A stretch of 64,000 nucleotides of DNA from Tillandsia leiboldiana (lineage: Eukaryota; Streptophyta; Magnoliopsida; Poales; Bromeliaceae). A model generated the notes under the pieces. It made no database searches. It was given only the letters and a program-made list of their open reading frames with translations, and was not told where the DNA came from. The stretch spans positions 9,674,854 to 9,738,853 of the forward strand of contig CM055072.1 of assembly GCA_029204045.2 (NCBI GenBank), written 5' to 3'. Shown in pieces: positions 1-10,886 of the stretch. How positions within the stretch are numbered: the first letter of the stretch is position 1; every line of letters begins with the position of its first letter. Made by a program: the position numbers and the translations under genes.

Positions 1-276
1 ATGTGAAATATGAAATAGAGTTAAAGAACTCTAAGTTGAATATGAAATGTACAATAGAATTAATGAACTCTAAGATGAATGTGAAATATGAAATAGAGTT
101 AAAGAACTCTAAGTTGAATTTGAAATGTAAAATAGAGTTAATGAACTCTAGGTTGAGTGTGAAGTGTGAAATAGAGTTAATGAACTCTAGGTTGAATGTG
201 AAATGTGAAATAGAGTTAAAGAACTCTAGGTTGAATGTGAATTGTGAGATAGAGTCAATGAGCCCTAAGCAAAAGG
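1..276. repeat. 39-bp tandem repeat inside a split LTR
   Basis: About seven head-to-tail units of roughly 39 bp, each carrying the short inverted pair AGAGTT/AACTCT. The array translates as an open frame only because 39 is a multiple of three, so it is not treated as a gene. It belongs to the plus-strand LTR that resumes at 4661. Similar AGAGTTA-containing repeats lie in the inverted solo LTR around 1880-2330, which supports common descent of the two LTRs. Confidence 0.75.
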
Positions 277-1340
277 TAAATTGAAATGGATGGTGCTCTT
301 GAGACATAATGTGTCACGCCCCGAGTCCGCCAATTTGTACGGTTCGGGCACGCCAACAGACCCGCCAATCGGGTAAGACCTTTTCCTACCCGAAAGGAAC
401 GGTAACATCCATAATAACACAACAAGTGTATGCGGAAGCTCAATATCAGAGTACTAAAATCACTACAAATTTAAAACTTTCATTCAACAACAATTAGTTA
501 ATGCGGAAATGAAAGCATACCAGAGTGAACCATAACTTAAATTTATTACACTTTACATTTCTGAACTTGCAAATAAAATTATTACAATTCTTTTACATCA
601 TTTCCTCACCATACAAGGTTCACTCGAGAAATATAAAAATGGGATACCTCTGCTAGACCCTCTAGGTCTCTATGCTGCTGGGCCCTTGCCCCTGTCGTAT
701 ACCTCGCCGTCTGCCTCTGAACCGTCGCGATCGCTGCATCCATACCTGAACCTGTGGGGGGGGAGTCACCCAAGGGGTGTGAGAACTACGACAGAGTTCC
801 CAGTGGGTTCAACCACCGAGAAAAAGTGTCCTACACCACTTGGTCCAATGGAAGCAATAATAATAGTGCTAGGAAACTAAATCCTCAATATCAAAATGCA
901 GCTATGCAATATAACATATCACTACACTATCTGTGTATAACCATCTACCCAGCACTACTCTGTCTAGCCACACTAGGCAACTAACCACCAACTCGGCTAC
1001 TAAGCCGCTGTATACTGGGTTACCCTAACCCGGCCACCTTGGTCACTCTCTGTTCTTCTTATTCTTTACCCTATGGTGGTTTAATTTAAGTTAACCCTCA
1101 GAAATTCTTATCCAACGGGCCCCAGCCCGGTAGTCCTGCTACCATCAGATAAGATTTCTAAGGTTGCCGATAACACTCGCAAGTGTTACCCCGTCCTGCC
1201 GGGGGGACTTGTCATACGGGACACTGCCCGATAGGGTCACTGCCCAACTCTGACAAGAGTACTCTAGAACCTGTCATACGGGTCGCTGCCCGGGAGAGGG
1301 ACCCTGTCCAACTCCGACAGTTGTACGTTCACCCCCGGAG

Positions 1341-1421
1341 GTACGCCCATTTTATCTTTTTCTTTTCTTTTCTTTCTCTTTTCTTTCTCTTTTCTTTTCT
1401 TTCTCTTTTCTTTCTCTTTTA
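1341..1421. repeat. Pyrimidine-rich CTTTT-type microsatellite
   Basis: An imperfect run of CTTTT/CTTTCT units inside the solo LTR. The frames across it are low-complexity artefacts. Confidence 0.8.
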
Positions 1422-1879
1422 CTTTAGCACTTGGCCTCTTTGCTCTTAACACTTGCTTTTCTGTCTTATACGAGCTTGTAGCTCCCTTTTTGCCACTGGC
1501 AATCTCTTTCTTTAAGCATTTAGCTCTTTACTTTCACTTTTAGCCTTTCGAAAGTACCTCGTCCGACGGGTCACTGCCCAGGGAGTCCTGCTCCACATGA
1601 CGAGTCTCAAATTCGAATGCGCCCTTTACATTCTCGATATGCTCTTTTAGCCGCTTTTAGCTTGCTATTAAACTTTACCTTTTACATTTATTACCTCTTA
1701 TCCTAGGTCTTGCCATAAGGATAATTAGAGAGTCTCCTGGACTCTTAAACATTTCACCTCCATTTATTTAACTCAAATTGAAGTTAAAGTTATTGTCCAT
1801 TTGCCCAGACACCCTATGACTTTCTAGGGTTATATTTGATCAACTCTTTAACCTTGGGATCTTATCCCACTTTCCTGAT

Positions 1880-2330
1880 TCCTCATTGAATCCTAGAGTT
1901 AACTTAACTCTATTTTCCTGTTCCACTATTAACTTAGAGTTACATCGACTCTAATTTCCTGTTTTCCCTTTCATGTCTCCACACTTGATCCATTTTTCCC
2001 TTCTCTTGATTCCTTACTGAATCCTAGAGTTAACTTAACTCTATTTTTCTGTTCCACTTTTGGCTTAGAGTTACATCGACTCTAATTTCCTGTTTTCCCT
2101 TTCATGTCTCCACACTTGATCCATTTTTCCCTTCTCTTGATTCCTTACTGAATCCTAGAGTTAACTTAACTCTATTTCTCTGTTCCACTTTTAGCTTAGA
2201 GTTACACTGACTCTAATCTCCTGTTCCACTTTTATCTTAGAGTTACACTGACTCTAATTTCCTGTCTGTGAGTTTAAACTCCTCTGGATCACCTTAGGTT
2301 CCCTTTACCTAAGTTCCATGTCATACTCAT
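1880..2330. repeat. Nested tandem repeats in solo LTR (about 130 bp and 30-40 bp)
   Basis: A segment of about 130 bp beginning CCTAGAGTTAACTTAACTCT recurs with few changes, followed by shorter units containing CTTAGAGTTACA. The AGAGTTA/TAACTCT pair links this array to the 39-bp repeats at 1-276. Further CCTAGAGTT- and CCTAAGTTCC-based units continue to about 2520. Confidence 0.7.
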
Positions 2331-3078
2331 CCTAGAGTTCCTTGACTCTATGTTGATCACTAGTTCACCTTAGGTCCCCTTTACCTAAGTTCCATGTCAT
2401 ACTCATCCTAGAGTTCCTTGACTCTATGTTGAACACTAGTTCTCCTTAGGTTCTCTTTACCTAAGTTCCATGTCATATACACCTAGAGTTTTCTGACTCT
2501 ATGTTGATCACTCTATCCAGTGTCCTTAGGTTATCACCTAAGACCATGCCACTCATCCTTCCTAGGATAACTCCTAAGTTGATGTCACTCGTCAAGCCCC
2601 TAAACTAGGTTTTCTCCTAGTCTTACTACCAACAAGTTCTGTTCCCTTATGTCACATGATTCCTAGGGTTGTACCCTAACATGATCACAGTCATCAAGTA
2701 ATTACTCATTTCTACGCATGCAATTATTTTCATATCCATCATAAAAATAATATTTATCATCTATGCATGCAATTATCAGCAATTTAGATAAGTCAAGAAT
2801 TACATTTTTTCCCTAATTCCTTTTAGACATGCAGATTAATTATCTCCTTTTTGGCAACCAACAGTTGCATTTTCCATCTGTGTTCCTCTAAACATGCAAT
2901 CTTATTCATAATTACCTAACGCCTCTAACAGGCTACTATCATGCTTCGAATCGAAAAGCAAAGGAGCAAGGGGAGAGGTCACCCATTTTCGGCAGAATTC
3001 CCCACCTTGTGGTGTCCCCAATTGCTCGTAGACACTTACAATTGGTCTCCGCGCGATTCCACTTGTCTCCTCGAGCTT

Positions 3079-3626
3079 GCACGCAAAACGGTGCACGTCC
3101 CTCGAGTCCGCACGCAAAACGGTGCACGTCCTACAACCCTGCACGCAAAACGATGCATGTCACTAAAACCCATACGTAAAAATGGTGTGCGCCACTTCAG
3201 CCGGCACGCAAAACGATGCGCGGCAACACGATCTGCACGCGAAACGGTGCACGTACCTCAAAACTGCACGTAAAACGGTGCATGTCTGACTGTAGGGTTG
3301 CACGCAAAACGGTGCATATTTTTCTTAGCCCTGCACGAAAAATGATGCACAACATTAGAATCTACACGTAAAATGGTGCGCATTGGTCCAACCCGCACGC
3401 AAAACGGAGCACGTATCCCGTATTGGCACGCAAAACGGTGCACATTCTACGATAGGATTGTACGCAAAACGATACACATTTTTTTCCAGCCCTGTACGTA
3501 AAACAGAGCGTATTATTAGAGTCTACTCGACAAATGGTGTGCGCTAGTCCAATCTGTGCGCAAAACGGAGCACTTACCTCGTGTCGGCACGCAAAACGAG
3601 ACGTGCCAAAAACGCCCGCAAAACTC
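3079..3626. repeat. Regularly spaced short-repeat array, 31-34 bp period, about 17 units
   Basis: A core close to GCACGCAAAACGGTGCACGT recurs at about 3079, 3110, 3141, 3172, 3204, 3235, 3266, 3300, 3333, 3364, 3395, 3426, 3460, 3494, 3524, 3556 and 3587. Each core is followed by 11-14 bp of variable sequence. Units decay to the right. The cores contain the palindrome GTGCAC. The look is CRISPR-like, but it sits inside a plant LTR, the cores are degenerate and the spacers are too short, so it is a satellite-like array. Confidence 0.85.
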
Positions 3627-4255
3627 GAGCAGTAAGACGGCACAGAGAAGTTGGGTCCCTAACATGCATGTGGGCAAAGAGGTCAAACCCATAATCCAAA
3701 AGGGAGTATAGAAACTATGCCGAAATACCACAAAAATATAACAAACGGCCTACCTTGACGGCATCGCATAGTCCATCTGACTTTTTGGAGCATTTTGCGC
3801 GCTCCACGATGCCCACAATGCCTCGCCGCAACACTCCCCGACCTTCTCCCTCACTCTCCCTCACTCTCGGATGAAGAAGGAAACGAAGAAGGAGAAGTGG
3901 CTCGCGGGGAGGAAGAAGAAGAAGAAAAAGAGGAAAAGGGGAGGGACGGTCCACGGTGCACGGTGCACCGTGCACCAGCCGGTGCACCACACCCACCCGG
4001 GTGCACCCGGCCCACGCAAGAGGAAGGGCGGCCACGTGGCCGCGTCCCGCACATTAGTGCGCGCCAGCTGTGCGCATTGCGCAGCGCATCCCGCGTCTTG
4101 GAAATCCGTTTTTGTCCCGTTTTCTGTCTTTTTTTCGTCCGTTTCCGTCCAAACTTGACAGGCGGCTTCGTTTCAGCTTAATTTACCACAAAAAAAATTA
4201 AATTTTCAGTTTGGACCATTTCTGGGTCACCAAAGCCCTACTGTGTCCAAAATCA

Positions 4256-4479
4256 TTGGCGGACCCCGTTCTCGCAATCCGGGTATCCGATCAACACGAA
4301 ATTTTTACTGTGACCTTAAAACATAATTACACAGCTCCTGTAATTTTCTCAGAATTTTTTGACACTGTTGGCGGAGCCCGTTCTCACTATCGGGTATCCG
4401 ATCAACGCGAAACTTTTTCTGTGATCTTAAAACATATTTACGGGACTCCCGTAATTTTCTCGGAATTTTTCGACACTGC
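4256..4479. repeat. 112-bp tandem duplication
   Basis: Two adjacent copies, 4256-4367 and 4368-4479, both beginning TTGGCGGA and sharing GGGTATCCGATCAAC and a TAATTTTCTC block, with scattered substitutions. It lies near the 5' end of the solo LTR as read on the minus strand. Confidence 0.8.
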
Positions 4480-6574
4480 GAATTTTGCACTAAAAATCTA
4501 GGCCCCCATTCTCTAATACATTTTTAGATCTGTCCATTTTAACCCGATTTGGGCCTAACTCGCGTCCAAATGTTCCTTACTTCCCCAACTTTCATAACAC
4601 TAGTATTTCATACCACCTTTATTTACATTTATTTATATACCAAAATTCCGGTTCACTACATAATGAACCCTAAGGTTATGAACATAGGGTTAAGAAAAGA
4701 ATGAAAGAAAACTTAAATGGCTAAAGAGCTAAAGAAATTGCCAAGTAGCAAGGTTATTTGTAAATGTGAATGATCAAAAGGTTCTAATCTAAATTGGTAT
4801 TAGTGACACCCAGGCTATCCTAGAGTAAACAACCTAGGATAAAAGAGAAAGGTAAAAGGGAAAAGAACTAAAGAAAATGTGTGAACGGCGACTCTGGCTT
4901 CGAGACCCTTCCAAGGGGAATCGGATGTGGTACTCCTTCAGAGGGCCGATTAATTAAAAGCAAGTGTAAAGTGAAAAGGAAAAATGTTTAAAGAGCAAAA
5001 AAAAGCTAAAAGCTTAAGTGGATGTGTGCCAAGACGCTTTAAAATCATTCAATGCAAAAGTGGAAAGTGAAAGGCAAAGTAAAAGTGAAAGTAATGAGCC
5101 AAAAGTTTAAATGAATGAAAAGAAAATGGTTAAACGCACATGCAAAGACCATCTCCCGGGCAGAGACCTGTATGACCTAGTTTCCCGTTGGGCGGGGTAG
5201 CACATGCGTGGGTTATCGGCAACCTTGGATTATCTCATCTTATGGTAGCAGGACTACCGGGCTCAAGCCCGTTGGGCGAAATTTCCAAGGAATAAGCAAC
5301 TTGAATTAAAGCACAATAAAAAATGTGAGTATTTGGTCAAGTGGTTAGTGTGGCTAGTGTGGAACCTTTGGTAGCGGCATAGAGTCGTGTCATGGCAAAG
5401 GGTAAATTATACATGAGCATCTTAGATAGAAATTTATAGCTTTCCATATTATATTGCTATTTATTATATTGTTTTCATTGGACCAAGCGGTGTAGAACAT
5501 TCTTTCTCGGTGGTTGAACCCACTGGAAACTTTAAGTAGTTCTCACACTCTTGGGTGACCATCATTACATGACCAGGTACATCGAGCGAGGCGCGCGACA
5601 GGGGCAAGGGCCCGGCAGCTTAGTGACCTAGCAGTCTAGAGTCGCCAGTTTACATTTTGGGTTTGTTATGAGTGAACTATGTATTGAGAGAAAGAAGATG
5701 TAAATTTGTAATATTGTTTAATTGCAAGTTGAAAGATAAAAAATGTAATAAATTTTATATTGTGGTTCACTCATGTGGTTGCTTTCATTACAGTTTAAAC
5801 TTGTCGTTTATTTGATGAAAGTTTTTAGTTGTAGTGGTCTATACTCTAATATTATTCCTCATTGATTGATTGTTTTCATTGAGATGAATGTTGTCGTTCC
5901 TTTTGGGTATAGAGTGGTCATGCCCGATTGGCGGGTCTGTCGGCGTGCCAGAACTGTCCAAATTGGCGGTCTTGGGGCGTGACATATTGGCATCTTGTTA
6001 CATTGTTATATTAAGCAACCAAGGGTTGCTCTTTGCAACCCTAGCCGCAAGCTGGTTGAGCCACAAGTAACCGTAGCCTCTTTACCTCCTCCTCTATCTC
6101 CCCCGAGCTCCAGCATCACTGGCCGCCGCCTCCCCTTGCCGGAGTAACCACAAGGATTGAGATACTCCTTAATCTCGGGTTGGTAGGTGTAGGAGGCAAC
6201 GAAACCACATCCCTACGCATCCGGACTTCCCTGTGGCCTTCTTCTACCTCCAGAAGTCGAAACCGAGGGGTCCCACCATCGGTTGTGGCCGCGCATCGCA
6301 GGAGAAGGGAACTGCTACTATCTTCTTCTTTCTCGGATCCAGCAAGGTGAGATCTCACTCTCCTTTGTTTTTCTTGGTGCTTAGACCACTCCACCCTCTC
6401 TGTCACCTCCCTGGGATGCTCCTTATAGAGTCCCAGCCCCGGGGATGCTCCGGGTTGCCGGCGGGAGCCCTGCACCCGCCGGAACCCTAGTTGGCTCCGC
6501 CTCTTGCGCACGCTTTTCCCAGCGGCTCAGGACCATATCCAAGATGCTAGGAATCTTTCCCTGGACCTCTGTAG

Positions 6575-6600
6575 ATCCCCCATGAAGTTTCATGGGGGAT
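6575..6600. repeat. Perfect 12-bp inverted repeat with 2-bp loop
   Basis: ATCCCCCATGAA at 6575-6586 and its exact reverse complement at 6589-6600, separated by GT. It could form a tight hairpin. Confidence 0.85.
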
Positions 6601-6979
6601 GGTTGAGTGTAGACATCGCAGTTGGAAGCCCAAGTTTGGCTAGTTTTTGCCTTGGCCGAGCTTGGCTGTACGCCACCACCGCCGCTCCCCGTCGCCCGCC
6701 AACTACCCAGCAAGCTCCCCTGTATCGGGGGGAAGCTACCAGGGCCCTTACATGGACTTAAAACCCACTGCTTAGACATCCACCATTGTTAGACCTTGGT
6801 TTAGCCACAAGCTCCATCTTCGGCCATCCGCCGCCACCACACATCGGCGTCGGACCCCGAGGCACGCATGGAACTCCCCTCAGCACCATCCAACTACTGC
6901 TTGCCCTAGTTGCCCTGTAGAACCTTACCTGCTGTTAGTTTGGCTAACTTTAGCCCTAGGTTATGTATCCATGGACCAC

Positions 6980-7370
6980 CTTGCTCCGACCGTTATTCCA
7001 GCAGCTTTCCAGCCACCCAATGGTAAGCCCCTGAGCCTCCTCAACCTCCTGAGCATGATGCTCACCTCTGAACAGAGTTTGGTTGGGTGGTTAATTAGTT
7101 TTAGCAACCTAAGCCTTAGGAGGCTTGACCTAGAGCCATCTTGCTCTATTCACTGTTTCGATAGCTTTACAGCACCCCGAAGGTGAGCCTCTGAACCTCC
7201 TCAGTCCTGTGAGCATGATGCTCACCTAATATATGTAATTGGTTGGGTTATTAAGTCACATTAGCAACTTGGGCCTTAGTTGAATACTTTTAGCTGCACC
7301 ATTGCTCTTTGCAGGCTTTATGTCACCTCCAATTAGTGAGCACGGTGTTCAGTGCATCGAGGCTCATCTA
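6980..7370. repeat. About 160-bp tandem repeat containing GAGCATGATGCTCAC
   Basis: Two units (about 6980-7140 and 7141-7307) and a partial third. Each carries a CTTGCTC start, an AGCTTT(A/C)CAG block, GAGCATGATGCTCAC and a GGTTGGGT...AGCAAC block. Related sequence, inverted, appears near 14400 (GAGCATCATGCTCA). Confidence 0.65.
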
Positions 7371-9524
7371 TTGGTGCCCTTGGATTAGCCTGAGAGTCCT
7401 CGGATTTTAGTTAATATCATAAAAAGTTTGTTTTTCCATGTAATTATATAATTTTAAGAAACCCTAGGGGCCTATTTGAAAATATAGCCTTATGGGCTGT
7501 CTTGGGTTGTGTGCTCATGATCTCTAAACTTTTCGTTAGAGATCCGACGACTTCCGTTGAGCGGAATTTGGTTAATGTACCGTAAATCGGCAAAATCGTC
7601 GGTTTATCGGCGTTTCTGCACAAATCGCACATTTCGAGGAATTGAGATGATTAGTTGTGATTGCCAGATGCCCATGGATGTTCCCGACGCTGTCCTGGCT
7701 GGTCCAGTGATTTTAGTTTAGCGTTGGTGACTTCCGAAGCCGAAATTAGCTTTTTCCGGAAGTGATTTTGATATTTATGGCACCGTTTGAGCATAGAGTT
7801 GCACCCAATGGAATGTTAGTGCCCGAACGTCTTCAGTGAAGCGTTCTAGGGCAGCACGTCAAGTTTCGTCGAATTCGAAAACCTTTAGGCATGGATTAGG
7901 CCATAGTTGGTCGATTGGCGGATTATCAAAAATTTCAACAAATCCCGGGACTTCAGCGAAGTTCCTTGTTTAAGCTCTCTGCACACAGTGAGTCAATGGG
8001 TGGGGTGTGTGAGAGTCTTTTACTAACATGTGGTTATGATGCAGGTCCCAACAGTCAGCCGCCAGCTCGTGAGCCTTCCAGGGGATTTCTGGACTGCCTA
8101 CCTTTTAGCTAGGTGCTTTGGTCCGGGCTTTATCATATCGTCACCTATGGGATACCGGATTCAGTCGGACCCTTGTGATTATTGCAAGCCCTGGTCCCAT
8201 TCCTTGAGCTCTTCTGCCTTTCTTTCAGTATAGTAGTTTACTACTCTTTTATTCTGCCTGCTTAGTTTATATCTGGATTTTTGCCATACCGGATTGGTCA
8301 TTAGCTAGTGATGATTGCATTCCAGTTATTTCAGCATACTCCTGTTTAGTGATTGCAGTATTTTCCTATTCTTATATTGCATGATAGTATAGGGAAAAGT
8401 TGTTATTATTCAGTATGATGTGATTATTCAATTATTCAACTTCAGTTATTCAATTTTTGCTATACAGTTTCAGTTATTCAGCTTCAGTTATACCGTATCA
8501 GTTGAGATTACAGTTTTCAGCATCCCGATAGGGATTTTCTGGCTTATTGCCGATTGTCCGGTCTTTACACCAAGAGCTTGAGCATCAGCATTATGGTCAC
8601 CACAGAGCCAATTGTACTTTTCACGTACACCAGCGGGCTGATCCCCCGTTGTGGTGTACTTTACCGGTAAAGTGGTCACAGTGACCCGTGAACCCAAAGT
8701 TCACATAGTGTGTGCAAGATTATGTCAGCAGATTGGTGTACAGGTGGTATTTAGCCTGAGGTCCTCGCGACCAATAGTGGCAGGTGATTGGATACTCTAC
8801 TTCTAGTATTGATGCATGATTTATTGATATTGTTGCTCAAGCATTTATTTAGCATGACTGGCATGTGATTATCAGTATTCTCTGTTTACAACATTGATAT
8901 TTATTGATTATCATACTAGCTCTATTCTATAGCATGATCAGTACCTATTTATCGAATTTGCCAGTTATAGTATAATTAGCTTTATGTATGAGTACCCCTG
9001 CTTTCACTTCAGCGAGCCTAGTTTCAGTTTCATTACATTGTTATTCACTTTTGAGATTATATCCTGCTTTTACTATCCGTAGACTATTGTATCCAGTAGG
9101 TTACGACTTGCTATTTCTCGACCCGTCGTACCTAGTGGGTTACATTTATATTGTATTTCACACTTTTTGGTGACCATTTTTTCAGGTTAAACAGGTGTTG
9201 GAATATCGGGACGATCCTAAGAGAGCTGTCACGATAGGGTTGTCCCCCATTGTCGGCCACAGTTGACTAGTACTTTATTTACAGTTTTTGTTGGATTTTG
9301 ATCTATCAATTGTTTTGGATTATGATGTATTTTGTGGATGGATTGTGGGATGTATTTAGCTGTAGTGGTTGTTAGTTGTTTAGTTATTCTAGCATCTGTT
9401 GTACTCTGATTACGCATTGTACAGCCGTGCATGTATAGGGAAGATTCTGTCCATATAGACAGAAAATTTTCTATGCATGTGGCGATTTGTTCACATCCAG
9501 AGCTTCAAGTTTTAAACTCTAATT

Positions 9525-9555
<31 letters not shown>

Positions 9556-9583
9556 CGCGCTTTTTGAATCTCGGGACGTGACA

Positions 9584-10886
9584 ATTATTTAATAATAATA
9601 ATACTAATAATGATAATAATAATAATAATAATTTTATTATTATAATAATTATTTTTATTATGATTATATACTGAATATGAAAGTTGATGATATAATTATA
9701 CACTGCTTATAAATAAAAGTGATAAAATAATAATCTAAAATATCCCAATAGAGATCAAATAAGTAATATTAAGTTTTTCTATATTACTTTATTTAATACT
9801 TATATATTTTGTATATAGATACTTTATAATAATATAAAATATTTTTTCAAAATAATATTTTTTATCTGAAGCGAAAGGTAATGCAGAGATTACAAAAAAC
9901 AAGAATTTTCTCTCTTCTATTTATATTTCCTAGTTAGGTGATGCCTTGAAGAAGGAGAGAGTAAAAAAATTTAAAAATTTTAATTAACATATAAATTTAT
10001 ATAAATATGATTAAATTATTATTATTTTTTTAATCTATCAAAATGAGATTATCAGTAATTTTTTTTTAGAAAGAATGTTAGATTGAAAATATTTTTTTTT
10101 AATAAAGCTAAATAGGCCATTGTATCCTTATTTCTCATGTATTTAAAATTTTTAAATTTTGTTGCAAACTGTAATTTATATCTTTGATTTTTATAGTTGA
10201 TGATGTTAATTATATATATAACTTAATAATATTATCCATTACTATCAAAATATTTCTTGTTTTATATTTACAAAATATTAATAATATTATATTTTGTAAA
10301 AAATGTATTAGTTGGCAGAACATATTCGAAACATCGGCGAGAGGTGGGTTCTGCGGCAGGGCAAATTATGGGATTTTTTTTTTGATCTGTCACAAATTTG
10401 AGGAAATTCGAGGAGTGAAGCGAGATAGGATTTTCATAGACGAGGCGTGAGGCGAGATAGGGCTCTCGTCCCTAAATCTACCCCATTTGCATCCCTATCT
10501 GAAAGGAATCTTCAAATAAACCAAATTTCTGAAGATGAGAGGAAATCATATCTGAATAAGATTTTGAGATATAAGCATAATATGTAGTTCAAACCTCTAA
10601 AACTAGAAATTATTATTCTTGTCCTACATTAGCTAACATGCAATATGAAGAAGCCATTTTGATTTATTCTTAAGTCACCAGTAGTGTAGAAAATCTTTGT
10701 GAACGGAATATAGACGGATTTGCTGAGTACAAAATTTATCATCAATGCCTTTATATGTATATGAATGCTAATGCTGGTAAATCCCGTGGTTGCTCTGAGA
10801 GACAAATTTGCAAACTTAATTGTCGCCAAATTTACGAGACAGTTTAAAGGATGATGCGAACATTACCTCAAACCATGAGGAGATAC
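9584..10886. other. AT-rich spacer with (AAT)n-like tract
   Basis: Starts with AATAATAATA-type low-complexity sequence (about 9590-9660) and continues very AT-rich with no recognisable gene. The short open frames have no recognisable domain or coding bias. It lies between the facing 3' ends of two LTR-like sequences (9583 plus, 10887 minus). Confidence 0.6.

Larger units (their letters stand above)
312..4660 (-). mobile_element. Solo LTR, 4.35 kb, inverted, target duplication TAATG
   Basis: On the plus strand the element starts TGTCACGCCCC and ends TTCACTACA, so on the minus strand it runs TGTAGTG...GGGGCGTGACA. It is flanked by TAATG at 307-311 and again at 4661-4665, a perfect 5-bp target-site duplication. 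No primer site, polypurine tract or coding sequence is present, as expected for a solo LTR left by LTR-LTR recombination. It carries several tandem arrays of its own: a 31-34 bp array at 3079-3626, 130-bp repeats at 1880-2330 and a 112-bp duplication at 4256-4479. Confidence 0.85.
1..5984 (+). mobile_element. Plus-strand LTR (5' part outside window), split by a solo LTR
   Basis: Positions 1-311 and 4661-5984 read as one LTR once the solo LTR at 312-4660 is removed. The right end is GGGGCGTGACA, the 3' terminus shared by the other long LTRs here. Segments such as 5150-5280 and 5480-5984 match, in inverted orientation, the solo LTR at 312-1340. No TGGTATCAGAGC primer site follows position 5984, so this is a solo or truncated LTR rather than the 5' LTR of a complete element. 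Its left end and target-site duplication lie outside the window; the right duplication would be TATTG (5985-5989). Confidence 0.7.
5985..9583 (+). mobile_element. Degenerate plus-strand LTR-like sequence
   Basis: The right end, about 9571-9583, is TCGGGACGTGACA, a decayed form of the GGGGCGTGACA terminus. Parts of 7440-9583 match 10887-12911 in inverted orientation, for example the block around GAAAATTTTCTA with a following GGCGAT, and the 16-bp perfect palindrome ACTTTACCGGTAAAGT at 8658-8673. The left end is not resolved: the stretch just right of 5984 could be older host DNA. No protein-coding retroelement domain was recognised. Confidence 0.5.

Noticed and set aside
3..284. 93-residue repetitive protein
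   Set aside because: It is the translation of a 39-bp tandem repeat in a split LTR.
3079..3626. CRISPR array
   Set aside because: The cores are degenerate, spacers only 11-14 bp, no cas genes exist nearby and the array lies inside a plant LTR with TAATG duplication.
6060..6520. Host gene with 131-codon minus-strand or 85-codon plus-strand frame
   Set aside because: The stretch looks like a transcribed leader in composition, but the frames lack motifs and it adjoins degenerate LTR sequence.
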